Below, piece after piece: positions 7,996 through 15,036 of a stretch of DNA of 64,000 bases. Within the stretch, counting starts at the first letter, position 1. Each line of letters opens with the position of its first letter. A program made the translations under genes and the position numbers. The DNA is from Methylovorus menthalis. GTDB lineage: Bacteria > Pseudomonadota > Gammaproteobacteria > Burkholderiales > Methylophilaceae. The stretch spans positions 260,930-324,929 of the forward strand of contig NZ_JAJAQH010000001.1 of assembly GCF_020523625.1 (NCBI RefSeq), read 5' to 3'. The notes beneath the pieces are model-generated. The model did not search any database. It was not told the origin of the DNA and saw only the letters and a program-made list of their open reading frames with translations.

Positions 7996-8994
7996 TCAAG
8001 GTTGCACATTGCGGTCCAGGAAGTCGCGCATCAGTCTGGCAATCTCATTGCCATCCTCTTCCAGTGCGAAGTGCCCGGTATCCAGCAGATGCAATTCGGC
8101 TTTTGGCAAATCCCTCAGATAAGGCGTAGCGCCTTCAGCGGGGAAAATCTTATCGTTTTTGCCCCACACAATCAGCATCGGAGGCTGATATTTGCGGAAA
8201 TAAGCTTGCCATTCAGGATAGTGTGGTGGATTAGTGCCGTAGCTATAGAACAGTTCGAGCTGAATATCCTTGTTGCCGGGACGATCCATATACGCTTGGT
8301 CCATCATCCAGGCATCCGGACTCACATTGACTGCAGGATTCCGGAAGCCTTCGGTGTATTGCCATTTGGTAGCAGCCAGCTCCAAAATCGGCCGCAGTTT
8401 GGCCGCATTCGCTTCCGATTTATTTTTCCAGTAATCCTTCACTGGCACCCAGAACGGGTTGTCTAGGCCTTCGTAATAGGCATTGCCGTTCTGCACAACA
8501 ATGGCGCTGATCTTGTCCGGATGGGCACTCGCTATCCGGTAACCAACAGGGGCGCCGTAATCCTGCACATAGATGGCGAATTTGCCCAGGCCAAGCTTGA
8601 TGGTCAATTTATCAATCACTGCTGCCAAATTATCAAAACTGTAGGTAAATTTATCCATGGCGGGCTGATCACTTTGCCCATAGCCGGGATAATCCGGCGC
8701 AATGACGTGATAACGCTCGGCAAGTTGTGGAATCAGGTTTCGGAACATGTGCGAGGAGCTGGGAAAGCCATGCAAAAGCAGTACCACCGGCGCGTTTGCA
8801 GGGCCGGCTTCCCGATAAAACACCTTCACACCGTCAATATCCACCGTGTGATAGGAAACAGCCTTGGTGGCAACGGACCCTTGGCTGGAAACCGTTGGAG
8901 CCGCCTGGGACGAAAGGGGAATCGTAGTGGCAGCAGCGATTAACCCCAGGGCGATAGTCAATTTGGCAATACGGAGGTAGCGAAGCATCTTCAT
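7996..8994 (-). CDS. Exported alpha/beta hydrolase, haloalkane dehalogenase/epoxide hydrolase type
   Basis: A 332-aa protein with a signal peptide (hydrophobic residues 11-27, likely cut near SQA-AP at 30-32). The fold contains the oxyanion motif [15 protein letters not shown], and the nucleophile elbow VQDYGAPVG with Asp145 in place of serine; the catalytic His308 is in [11 protein letters not shown]. An aspartate nucleophile is characteristic of haloalkane dehalogenases and epoxide hydrolases, which open C-halogen or epoxide bonds through an ester intermediate. Export to the periplasm is notable. The third codon is also ATG (8988) and is better spaced from AAAGGA. The substrate cannot be told. 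Confidence 0.85.
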   Translation of the reverse strand: MKMLRYLRIAKLTIALGLIAAATTIPLSSQAAPTVSSQGSVATKAVSYHTVDIDGVKVFYREAGPANAPVVLLLHGFPSSSHMFRNLIPQLAERYHVIAPDYPGYGQSDQPAMDKFTYSFDNLAAVIDKLTIKLGLGKFAIYVQDYGAPVGYRIASAHPDKISAIVVQNGNAYYEGLDNPFWVPVKDYWKNKSEANAAKLRPILELAATKWQYTEGFRNPAVNVSPDAWMMDQAYMDRPGNKDIQLELFYSYGTNPPHYPEWQAYFRKYQPPMLIVWGKNDKIFPAEGATPYLRDLPKAELHLLDTGHFALEEDGNEIARLMRDFLDRNVQP

Positions 8995-9298
8995 TCCTTT
9001 GGTTTGTTTTAGACGCTTCCAGTTTTGCCCAGATACCTCATGATTAGAATCGCCGCATGGAGAAATTCACCATTGCACGCAAAGAAACAATACAATTCGC
9101 ACAGAAATAACCTACTGATTTTTATACAATTTAGCCATCACTCCTGGGATTCATAGATCAAACGGCATGCATCTGACTCATGCGTCGCCCATACGATATG
9201 TACATTCTCACATAACAAATAATGACACCCACCCAATGCTCAGCCTGCCCCTTTTTTGATATAGTCAAGAATCATTCTTAATATAAAAGGGAAGCAAC
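8995..9298. other. Intergenic region between divergent hydrolase and lipoprotein genes
   Basis: These 304 bp separate two divergent genes. The left 250 bp are AT-rich and show no ORF or strong repeat. The right end holds the lipoprotein promoter described separately. Confidence 0.6.
9256..9284 (+). promoter_or_regulatory. Sigma70-type promoter with overlapping palindrome (Fur-like)
   Basis: TTGATA (9256-9261), a 17-bp spacer and TAATAT (9279-9284) form a near-consensus promoter 15 bp before the GTG start of the lipoprotein gene. A 13-bp palindrome, AAGAATCATTCTT (9267-9279), fills the spacer and touches the -10 box. Its core AATCATT resembles the centre of a Fur box, so iron-dependent or other repressor control is possible. 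Confidence 0.55.
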
Positions 9299-9745
9299 GT
9301 GAAGAAATTCATAATCATTCTCGCGGCCATGCTGACAACAGCATGCGCGGGTGGCCCGGGGGCACTGGGTGGTGGCGAAGATAAATATACGGCCGCCTAC
9401 GTTAACGCACACATCGTAGTGGGCAAAACCACGCAGGAAGAAGTAAAAGCCTTATATGGCGTACCTGACAAGTCTTCGCAAAGCTCCAGCAGCCGAACAA
9501 GCTGGAACTACAAAAAGCATGGCGCTTTGTATGCAATTTCCGACCTGGTGAGCGCGGCCCCGGGTTCTGTACCTGGCGTCGTGTCCTCTAGCTATGCGTT
9601 GAACAGCGCCAAAGATGCATCCGAAGGCTCTGGCAAGCTGAATAAAGTGATGGATAAAGCCTCTGGCAATACCGCGGTCAAGGGCGACAACCTGTCCATC
9701 GACTTTGATAAAAACAACAAAGTCACCAACTGGTTCCTGTACTAA
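9299..9745 (+). CDS. Putative lipoprotein with SmpA/OmlA-like domain
   Basis: A 148-aa protein starting with GTG at 9299. Residues 1-16 form a signal peptide ending in LTTAC, a somewhat relaxed lipobox with Cys16. The segment VGKTTQEEVKALYGVPDKS (about 40-58) followed by a Trp-Tyr strand matches the conserved core of the SmpA/OmlA/BamE fold (Gly-x-Thr-x-x-Glu-Val then Gly-x-Pro). Such proteins sit on the periplasmic face of the outer membrane or inner membrane. It is too divergent and too long to be called BamE. It has its own promoter and terminator, so it is monocistronic. Confidence 0.8.
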   Translation: MKKFIIILAAMLTTACAGGPGALGGGEDKYTAAYVNAHIVVGKTTQEEVKALYGVPDKSSQSSSSRTSWNYKKHGALYAISDLVSAAPGSVPGVVSSSYALNSAKDASEGSGKLNKVMDKASGNTAVKGDNLSIDFDKNNKVTNWFLY

Positions 9746-9777
9746 AGCCTGCCCTGGCTAGCTGATAGTCAGGCAAT

Positions 9778-9811
9778 AAAAACGCCCGATGCTGTTGGTC
9801 GGGCGTTTTTT
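9778..9811 (+). terminator. Intrinsic terminator of the lipoprotein gene
   Basis: ACGCCCGA (9782-9789) pairs with TCGGGCGT (9799-9806) across a 9-nt loop and is followed by a T-run to 9811. An A-run precedes it, so it may work in both directions. It lies 33 bp after the lipoprotein stop codon. Confidence 0.9.
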
Positions 9812-9905
9812 ATTCGCGATGCTCCAGCCCGATTTTCATGGCGCTTAGGCTGGTGTAGCATCACCAGACCGCTACTCTAAGCCTCTTACAAAGCTGCGTG
9901 AATCT

Positions 9906-10523
9906 ATGCGATATCAAGGTCGAATTACCACATGGAAAGATGCCCAGGGCTTTGGTTTCATTACCCCGAATGGCGGGGGTGAACCGGTGTTTCTTCATAT
10001 CAGCGCATTGACGCATCACAAGCGGCGTCCGGAAGGCAATGCGCTGGTGACCTATGAACTGAAGCGAGATGCCAAAGGCCGCCCACAGGCATTGAAGGTG
10101 GCCTTTGTGGGAGATAGTCCACGGCCAGCGCCGACCTCTTCTCAGCGTAGCCCTGTACTTCCGCTGTTTGCCTTTATTTTTCTGTGCGGTGTGGCAGGGG
10201 CCGTCTGGGCAGGGCAATTACCTGCCGTCGTGCTGGAGGTTTACCTGGCGGCCAGCCTGATTACCTTTGCGGCATATTACATGGATAAATCGGCGGCCAA
10301 AAAGGGACAATGGCGTACACAGGAGAGCACGCTGCACATGCTGGCGCTGCTGGGCGGCTGGCCGGGAGCGATGGCAGGGCAACGGCTGCTCAGGCACAAA
10401 ACGGCAAAGCGCTCGTTTCTGGTGACGTTCTGGGCCACGGTGCTGATCAATAGCGGCGCGTTGCTTTGGGCATTATCGCCTGCGGGTGCCAGCGCACTAA
10501 GCGCTCTTGGGCTAAGTCATTAG
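9906..10523 (+). CDS. Cold-shock domain and DUF1294 fusion membrane protein
   Basis: A 205-aa protein. Residues 1 to about 68 are a cold-shock domain (RYQGRITTWKDAQGFGFIT, then VFLHISAL with the RNP-2-like segment) expected to bind single-stranded nucleic acid. Residues about 82-200 contain three or four membrane segments and the DUF1294 signature YYMDKSAAKKGQWRTQE, followed by GGWPGAMAGQ and HKTAKRSF. The CSD-DUF1294 fusion is a recurrent but functionally uncharacterised architecture in proteobacteria. It would place a nucleic-acid-binding domain at the cytoplasmic face of the inner membrane. It stands alone after the upstream terminator. Confidence 0.92.
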   Translation: MRYQGRITTWKDAQGFGFITPNGGGEPVFLHISALTHHKRRPEGNALVTYELKRDAKGRPQALKVAFVGDSPRPAPTSSQRSPVLPLFAFIFLCGVAGAVWAGQLPAVVLEVYLAASLITFAAYYMDKSAAKKGQWRTQESTLHMLALLGGWPGAMAGQRLLRHKTAKRSFLVTFWATVLINSGALLWALSPAGASALSALGLSH

Positions 10524-10595
10524 CACATGGTTTGCACAGATGTTTTACCCCAAAAATATCTGACGCACTTTGCAATTCCGGTAAACCCAACATAC

Positions 10596-10618
10596 GAAAA
10601 AGGCCGGTTAAGGCCCTT
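10596..10618 (-). terminator. Probable terminator of the His/Cys-rich small protein gene
   Basis: On the minus strand AAGGGCC-ttaacc-GGCCT is followed by TTTT (complement of the A-run 10597-10600). It lies 36 bp beyond the stop of the minus-strand gene ending at 10654. Confidence 0.4.
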
Positions 10619-10653
10619 GGACTTTTATCCTGCCCGGCATATGGATAAGCTAA

Positions 10654-10860
10654 TTATTTAGCAGAGCATCCACAGGCCGTGACAGATTGCTTAGCTGCTT
10701 TTTCACAGCAACTCATGGCCTGTTTGGCGCTGGTTTTTGCTTTATTGGTATCCTGTTGCGCATGGCTCTCTGCGGCCTCGTGGTGATGTTTGGCACAGGC
10801 TTCGTGATCCATGGCCGCCGCCTTGTGGGCGGCGCTGGCGGTGGTATTGGGATCAAGCAT
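10654..10860 (-). CDS. Small His/Cys-rich protein of unknown function
   Basis: A 68-aa protein with a good ribosome-binding site (AAGGAG, 6 nt before the ATG). It has six histidines, including a KHHHE cluster near residues 24-28, and five cysteines (SCCEK near 50-53 and ACGCS at 62-66). It is otherwise Ala/Lys-rich and probably helical, without a signal peptide or membrane segment. The composition suggests metal binding, but no named family is recognised. It lies 50 bp downstream of the three-BON-domain protein on the same strand, so it may be co-expressed with that stress gene. Confidence 0.72.
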   Translation of the reverse strand: MLDPNTTASAAHKAAAMDHEACAKHHHEAAESHAQQDTNKAKTSAKQAMSCCEKAAKQSVTACGCSAK

Positions 10861-10910
10861 ATCAAGCTCCTTGGGAGTAGAGTTCAGGGTGGCAGGGCGA
10901 GGCGCCTGGC

Positions 10911-11561
10911 TTAATTAAGCGACATGTTGTCGATGACATTTTTGACGCCTGGCGCACCCCAGGCAGAGTGACGTGCCAGGCTGCGTTCTGACCAGCTGTG
11001 CACCTTGCCGCTCAGGATCACATCCTCATCCTTGATGGTGACCGTGATCTTCTGGGCATCATCAATCGCACGGCGCTTCAGGGCGTTTTCGATGTCCAGC
11101 TTAACCATCTGGCCGGAGACCTTGGGCTTGATCATGATCTGGTTGCTGACTCCAGTCACGCCGATCAGATTGGACACACAGCTTTCAATCGCCCGCTTCT
11201 GGTAATCCTGCTCCACATCGCCGGTCAACGTGATCCAGCCGTTTTCCACCATGATCTTGATGCCGTCTTCAGGAATGTAGGTCATCCATTCAAAAATATG
11301 CTGGGCCGAGCGGGCAATATCCGTATCCGTGCGTTGCGCGCTGCCGGGCAGGTTGACCACCATATCCACGGCCAGGCCTTTAACACCGGAGACACGTTGC
11401 GTGGCTTCTTCGGCATGCCATTTCTCGCCATAGCTCTGCACGTGGCCTGCGAGGGTCACGATGCCATCACTCACTTGCACCCCGATATGCGCCGCATTGA
11501 CGGCGGGCTCCCATTGCAGCTCGGCCAACACATCCTGTTGTAATTGCGTATCTGATTTCAT
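10911..11561 (-). CDS. BON domain protein (three BON repeats)
   Basis: A 216-aa protein made of three consecutive BON domains at about residues 4-71, 80-145 and 150-215. Each has the pattern 'valine-rich strand, G-x-V-x-L-x-G-x-V' (DGIVTLAGHV, NGWITLTGDV, DEDVILSGKV). BON domains bind lipids or sugars and are typical of OsmY-like envelope or osmotic-stress proteins. Unlike OsmY, there is no signal peptide, so this protein is probably cytoplasmic; three-BON cytoplasmic proteins are known in many proteobacteria. GGAGTGCCCC precedes the ATG. It lies in a cluster with a second, exported BON protein at 12171. Confidence 0.92.
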   Translation of the reverse strand: MKSDTQLQQDVLAELQWEPAVNAAHIGVQVSDGIVTLAGHVQSYGEKWHAEEATQRVSGVKGLAVDMVVNLPGSAQRTDTDIARSAQHIFEWMTYIPEDGIKIMVENGWITLTGDVEQDYQKRAIESCVSNLIGVTGVSNQIMIKPKVSGQMVKLDIENALKRRAIDDAQKITVTIKDEDVILSGKVHSWSERSLARHSAWGAPGVKNVIDNMSLN

Positions 11562-11794
11562 GGGGCACTCCTGCTGATGAAAGAAGTACGCAGTGTGGTC
11601 TTCGCTAACCGGGGTTTCTGTGCGCTGGCTCGCTTATCGCGTGCCCATGTCAAAACAATCCAGGCTATGTGCAGCTGCGTACAGACCGAACCTCAATAAG
11701 CTCCTACGCTGGGGTCAGCATTGAGAGCAAGAGCGTCCATGCCAACTCGGCATGTTGACCATTCTTGCCCTCTGCGTTCCCGAAAGGAATCTCC

Positions 11795-12118
11795 ATGACC
11801 AAACTCTCCCTTCTACTATGTGCGACTGCCTTGAGCACAACGTGCCAAATCGCCGTCGCCGCCACCGAATCACAAGACAACATCAAGCTCATGAATAGCA
11901 ACGGCGACACCATGATCTCGCATGATGAATACATGGCGTATTACGAACAGAAGTTCAGCACCATGAAGCAGACCAACGGCATGGTCAGCCTGCCCGACAT
12001 GAAAGCGCACCTGAGCACCATGCCCAACCGCAGCTCCATGAACAACAAGCCGCTGGGCACCACGACCGATAGCAAGGATGTGAATCCCAGAGATGCCACC
12101 AATGGCAAAAGTTACTGA
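11795..12118 (+). CDS. Periplasmic EF-hand-like protein
   Basis: A 107-aa protein from the ATG 11795, preceded by AAAGGAA. Residues 1-23 form a signal peptide (LSLLLCATALSTTCQIAVA). After it, NSNGDTMISHDEYM at about 33-46 fits an EF-hand loop (acidic or amide residues at positions 1, 3 and 5, Gly, Ile at 8, Glu at 12), so calcium binding in the periplasm is likely. The remaining Met-rich segment is not recognised. It is followed 52 bp later by an exported BON lipoprotein, and both probably belong to the same stress operon. Confidence 0.78.
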   Translation: MTKLSLLLCATALSTTCQIAVAATESQDNIKLMNSNGDTMISHDEYMAYYEQKFSTMKQTNGMVSLPDMKAHLSTMPNRSSMNNKPLGTTTDSKDVNPRDATNGKSY

Positions 12119-12170
12119 GCATGTCGCGCATGTTTCAACCCCACATTGCAAATAACCCAAGGAATACCCC

Positions 12171-12488
12171 ATGAAAGCACTAAAACTGATCGTCGCCATC
12201 GGCATGGCCTTCGCCCTGATCACCTCTGTTGGCTGCGCATCCACCTCCAAAAAAGAGGGCACGGGCGAATATATGGATGACAGCGTCATCACGACCAAGG
12301 TCAAAGCTGCCGTATTCAATGAACCCAGCCTGAAGTCGGCTGAAATCAATGTCGAAACGTTCAAGGGCGTGGTGCAGCTGAGCGGCTTTGTTAATTCACA
12401 GGAAGACATCAACAAGGCGATTGCCGTCGCCGGGCGCGTCAGTGGTGTCAAATCGGTAAAAAATGATATGCGGCTCAAGGCCAAATAG
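12171..12488 (+). CDS. BON domain lipoprotein (OsmY-like)
   Basis: A 105-aa protein with a lipoprotein signal (ALITSVGCAS, Cys23) and one BON domain over residues about 38-104 (DDSVITTKVKAAVFNEP, then GVVQLSGFVNSQEDINKAI and GVKSVKNDMRLK). The family occurs in the periplasm and is induced by osmotic or envelope stress. AAGGAATACCCC precedes the ATG. It is the second gene in a run of same-strand small genes (11795-14113) linked to membrane stress. The outer-membrane or inner-membrane location is undecided; residues after Cys are Ala-Ser, so outer-membrane sorting is expected. Confidence 0.9.
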   Translation: MKALKLIVAIGMAFALITSVGCASTSKKEGTGEYMDDSVITTKVKAAVFNEPSLKSAEINVETFKGVVQLSGFVNSQEDINKAIAVAGRVSGVKSVKNDMRLKAK

Positions 12489-12520
12489 TCTTTTTTGCCA
12501 ACAGGAATAGGGGAATCATC

Positions 12521-12712
12521 ATGCTGGAAACGTTTGCATTTGTTTTACTCGCCCTTTGGCTGCTTGCCATGGGCGCATCGGTGACCATGGGCGGCCTGAT
12601 CTATCTGCTGCCCGTGCTTGTGGTGGGCATTCTTGCTGAGCGCACGGTTTCCGTCTGGAGCCCGTGGCTGATGCTGAGATGGCATGCGTACCGCATCGCC
12701 CATGCCGCATAA
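12521..12712 (+). CDS. Small two-helix membrane protein
   Basis: A 63-aa hydrophobic protein. Two membrane segments at about residues 4-22 and 26-42 are followed by a short tail with aromatic and basic residues. The N-terminal pattern LETFAFVLLALWLLAMGASVTMGGLIYLL resembles the small Lmo0937-type membrane proteins that appear beside stress genes. GGGGAATCATC precedes the ATG. It lies between the BON lipoprotein and the ElaB/YqjD-like gene with short spacing, so the same transcript is likely. No function can be assigned. Confidence 0.72.
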   Translation: MLETFAFVLLALWLLAMGASVTMGGLIYLLPVLVVGILAERTVSVWSPWLMLRWHAYRIAHAA

Positions 12713-12749
12713 ATCACCGACTCGATCACTCACTACCAAGGAGCAGCAT

Positions 12750-13070
12750 ATGGATGACACCAAGACAGCAAACAATCGTGAACAACTGATCGCCGACTTT
12801 CAGATCGCCGTGACAGATGCCGAAGCCTTGCTCAAGGCCACGGCCAACCAGGGCGGTGAGCAGCTCGCGCAAATTCGCAACAAGGTTGAAAAGTCCCTGG
12901 GCGTAGTCAAGGCCAACATGGCCGAAGCACAGACAGCGCTCATCGCCAAAACCCGTGAAGCGGCCAAAGCCACCGATGAGTACGTGCATGAAAACCCATG
13001 GGAAGCGATAGGCATAGGCGCAGCAGTGGGGGTTGCGATTGGCTGGCTGATTGGGCGTCGGGCGCCTTAG
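12750..13070 (+). CDS. ElaB/YqjD/DUF883 family membrane-anchored protein
   Basis: A 106-aa protein from the ATG at 12750 (AAGGAG 8 bp upstream). Residues 1 to about 80 are a charged, coiled-coil-like helix; the C-terminal 20 residues form a Gly/Ala-rich membrane anchor ending in IGWLIGRR, preceded by HENPWEAIGIGAAVG, the signature of ElaB/YqjD proteins. In E. coli, YqjD and ElaB attach to the inner membrane and bind ribosomes in stationary phase. It is followed directly by YqjE- and YqjK-like genes, which is the same order as in the E. coli yqjDEK operon and supports the assignment. Confidence 0.9.
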   Translation: MDDTKTANNREQLIADFQIAVTDAEALLKATANQGGEQLAQIRNKVEKSLGVVKANMAEAQTALIAKTREAAKATDEYVHENPWEAIGIGAAVGVAIGWLIGRRAP

Positions 13071-13073
13071 CCC

Positions 13074-13466
13074 ATGGCCAACGATGCAGCCACTGCCAGC
13101 CCTGGCGTACTGGGTTCGCTTACGGCCCTGAGCGGCGCCCTGCTCGCCATCCTCTATACCCGCCTGGCCTTGTTGCGGGTGGATATAGAAGAGGAGCGGC
13201 TGCACTTTTTTTCTTTGCTGGTCACCACGCTGGCCATGCTGTTTTTCCTTGGAGCCGGCCTGGTATTGGCCTGCATACTGGTGATCGCCGCGTACTGGAA
13301 CACCCACCCCTTGCGCGTGCTGGCCATCCTGAGCGCGGGCTTTATTACCATGGCCGTAGTGCTTGGCTTGGTCGCCCTGCATAAAATCAGGCATAAACCC
13401 CAGCTGTTTTCCACCAGCCTGGATGAGCTGGGCAAGGACAGGGAAGCCATGAAAGCGCCGCTGTGA
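13074..13466 (+). CDS. YqjE-like phage-holin-family membrane protein
   Basis: A 130-aa protein starting 4 bp after the YqjD-like stop codon. Two long hydrophobic segments (about residues 46-72 and 82-102) flank a short loop and are followed by a charged C-terminal tail. This is the layout of the holin superfamily III/YqjE proteins (Actinobacterial putative holin-X type). These are not phage lysis proteins in this context; they accompany ElaB/YqjD in the membrane. Function is unknown, but gene order strongly links it to the YqjD-like neighbour. Confidence 0.85.
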   Translation: MANDAATASPGVLGSLTALSGALLAILYTRLALLRVDIEEERLHFFSLLVTTLAMLFFLGAGLVLACILVIAAYWNTHPLRVLAILSAGFITMAVVLGLVALHKIRHKPQLFSTSLDELGKDREAMKAPL

Positions 13467-13532
13467 AAGTGCTCGTTGGAAAGCCCCCCTTTGCGAGTTC
13501 CGCCATGAAATTGCCGCCATGAAACGGTTGCC

Positions 13533-13895
13533 GTGAGTACCCGCTTGCAAGCACTGGCTACGCGACGCGCCCAGCTTTTACAGCAGTCAGCGCAACAGCG
13601 CGAGCTGATCACGCTGCATGCCCGGGTATGGCAAGCCAGGCTGGCAAGACTGGACCAAGGCATGACTATCTTGAAGTTCGTGCACAGCCATGCCTTTTTA
13701 CTGGGGACAGGGGTATGGCTGTTGCTACGCTGGCAGCGCAGCCCCACCAGCAGCTGGTATTACCAGATGTTCCATCTATGGCGCCATTACCAGAAGTGGC
13801 GCGCCGTGCGCTCCCCGTCCGCTGCACTGGCAAACGCCGCCATGGAGGGCAAACACACTGAAATGCATACCCCAATTGCGATTAACACGCCCTAG
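13533..13895 (+). CDS. YqjK-like protein
   Basis: A 120-aa protein read from a GTG at 13533; no in-frame ATG precedes the conserved part. Residues 3-50 are a basic, helical stretch (STRLQALATRRAQLLQQSAQQR). A weak hydrophobic segment follows at about 55-68 (HAFLLGTGVWLLL). This matches the short YqjK family, third gene in the yqjD-yqjE-yqjK order. The C-terminal 45 residues are variable. The ribosome-binding site is poor, so the start is less certain than the frame. Confidence 0.75.
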   Translation: MSTRLQALATRRAQLLQQSAQQRELITLHARVWQARLARLDQGMTILKFVHSHAFLLGTGVWLLLRWQRSPTSSWYYQMFHLWRHYQKWRAVRSPSAALANAAMEGKHTEMHTPIAINTP

Positions 13896-13903
13896 GAGGC
13901 ATC

Positions 13904-14113
13904 ATGTCGAACGTCGGTCCAGAGCCTATAAGAGATGCGAACACCCTGGCACTCATGCATGCCTTTAACCAGGCGGTGGCCGAGGCAGAATCGGCGATTG
14001 CCTTGACCGAACATGTAAAAGATCCGGCAGTCGCATCGCTACATGCCAGGCTGAAAAACTCCCTTACGCTGGTCAAACACAGCATGACCCAGTCAGGGCT
14101 GCTGCCCTCTTGA
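13904..14113 (+). CDS. Small helical protein of unknown function
   Basis: A 69-aa protein with a strong ribosome-binding site (TAGGAGGCATC before the ATG), 8 bp after the YqjK-like stop. It is predicted helical (ALMHAFNQAVAEAESAIALTEHV), soluble, without cysteine or signal peptide. It is the last gene of the same-strand stress cluster and stops 30 bp before a convergent Crp/Fnr gene. No family is recognised. Confidence 0.7.
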   Translation: MSNVGPEPIRDANTLALMHAFNQAVAEAESAIALTEHVKDPAVASLHARLKNSLTLVKHSMTQSGLLPS

Positions 14114-14143
14114 ACTATCTCTTAAAGATATCGACCACGCCAA

Positions 14144-14851
14144 CTAGCACACCAGCAAGCGGGCATACGCCGCTTTATCTGTCTGGTAACAACTGCATGC
14201 CGCCGCTTCCAGTCCCGCCGCATCATCAATCCGCACCACGCCGCGGCGATAGCTGATCAAGTGCTGGTAATGCAGGGCTCCTGCCGCCTTGGTCACGCCC
14301 ACGCGCCGCACCCCCAGCATCTTCGCCAGCAGTTCGTGTGTGATGTAAAAATCCTCCGAATGCATGCGGTCCCGCGTCATCAGTAACAAACAGGCCAGCC
14401 GCTTTTCCACCACATGAAACCGGTTACACACGGCAATCTGCGCAAAGTGCTGACACGACACCTGCACATAGCGTTTCAATAGCTCGCGTAATTGCGGATG
14501 CCGCTCCAGCTCGTCCAGAAAAATAAGCGCGGAGCTGCGCAGCGCCAGTCCATGGCCTTGCACCGTGGCGCCAAAGGGACTCTGCGGCACACCCAGGATC
14601 AAGGAGGCACCGACCATGCCCTCATTGCCAATCAGCGCCACTTCCATGCCCTCGCCCTCTTCCAGATTGAGCGTCAGGGCCACCATGCAGGTGAGAGGGA
14701 AATACACATATTCCATGGTTTCGTCAGGCTGATTGAGCACCTGGGTCAACCCCAGCTCCACCGAATCGCAGGTATTGATAAAACTGATCCGCTCGGATAG
14801 CGGCAATGCAGCAAGCAGACAATTAAAAGGCGGCGTAGGGGTATGAAGCAT
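14144..14851 (-). CDS. Crp/Fnr family transcriptional regulator (copy 1)
   Basis: A 235-aa protein; the start is placed at the ATG 14851 (MLHTPTPPF), with AAGGTG upstream, rather than 23 codons earlier. Residues about 20-130 form a cyclic-nucleotide-binding-like beta barrel (VYFPLTCMVALTLNLEEGEGMEVALIGNEGMVGA), and about 150-220 the Crp winged helix (ITHELLAKMLGVRRVGVTKAAGALH). There is no N-terminal cysteine cluster as in Fnr, and the usual cAMP-phosphate-binding arginine is not evident. It resembles the second Crp/Fnr gene at 16492 in layout, and both flank a diguanylate cyclase on the same strand. Confidence 0.88.
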   Translation of the reverse strand: MLHTPTPPFNCLLAALPLSERISFINTCDSVELGLTQVLNQPDETMEYVYFPLTCMVALTLNLEEGEGMEVALIGNEGMVGASLILGVPQSPFGATVQGHGLALRSSALIFLDELERHPQLRELLKRYVQVSCQHFAQIAVCNRFHVVEKRLACLLLMTRDRMHSEDFYITHELLAKMLGVRRVGVTKAAGALHYQHLISYRRGVVRIDDAAGLEAAACSCYQTDKAAYARLLVC

Positions 14852-15036
14852 CTGGTGAGGCACCTTGCGGAGAAACGTACATGGGCAACAGGCATCACCG
14901 GACACGCTCGGCAATGGCAAGGAGTATCGCGACTAGCTTCAAGCTACCGAATCACCCACACAATTTCTGTGCGATGCCACGCTTACATACGACGGCCACT
15001 TGAATATAGAGGGTGTGCTGACTATACGCCTGTGGG

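Noticed and set aside
13074-13466. Holin-family hit considered as a prophage remnant
   Set aside because: The gene sits in a yqjD-yqjE-yqjK order with no phage structural, lysis or integrase genes around it.
12726-13550. 274-codon minus-strand open frame across the YqjD/YqjE genes
   Set aside because: The plus-strand genes have RBSs and conserved order; the opposite frame is low-complexity Gln/Gly.
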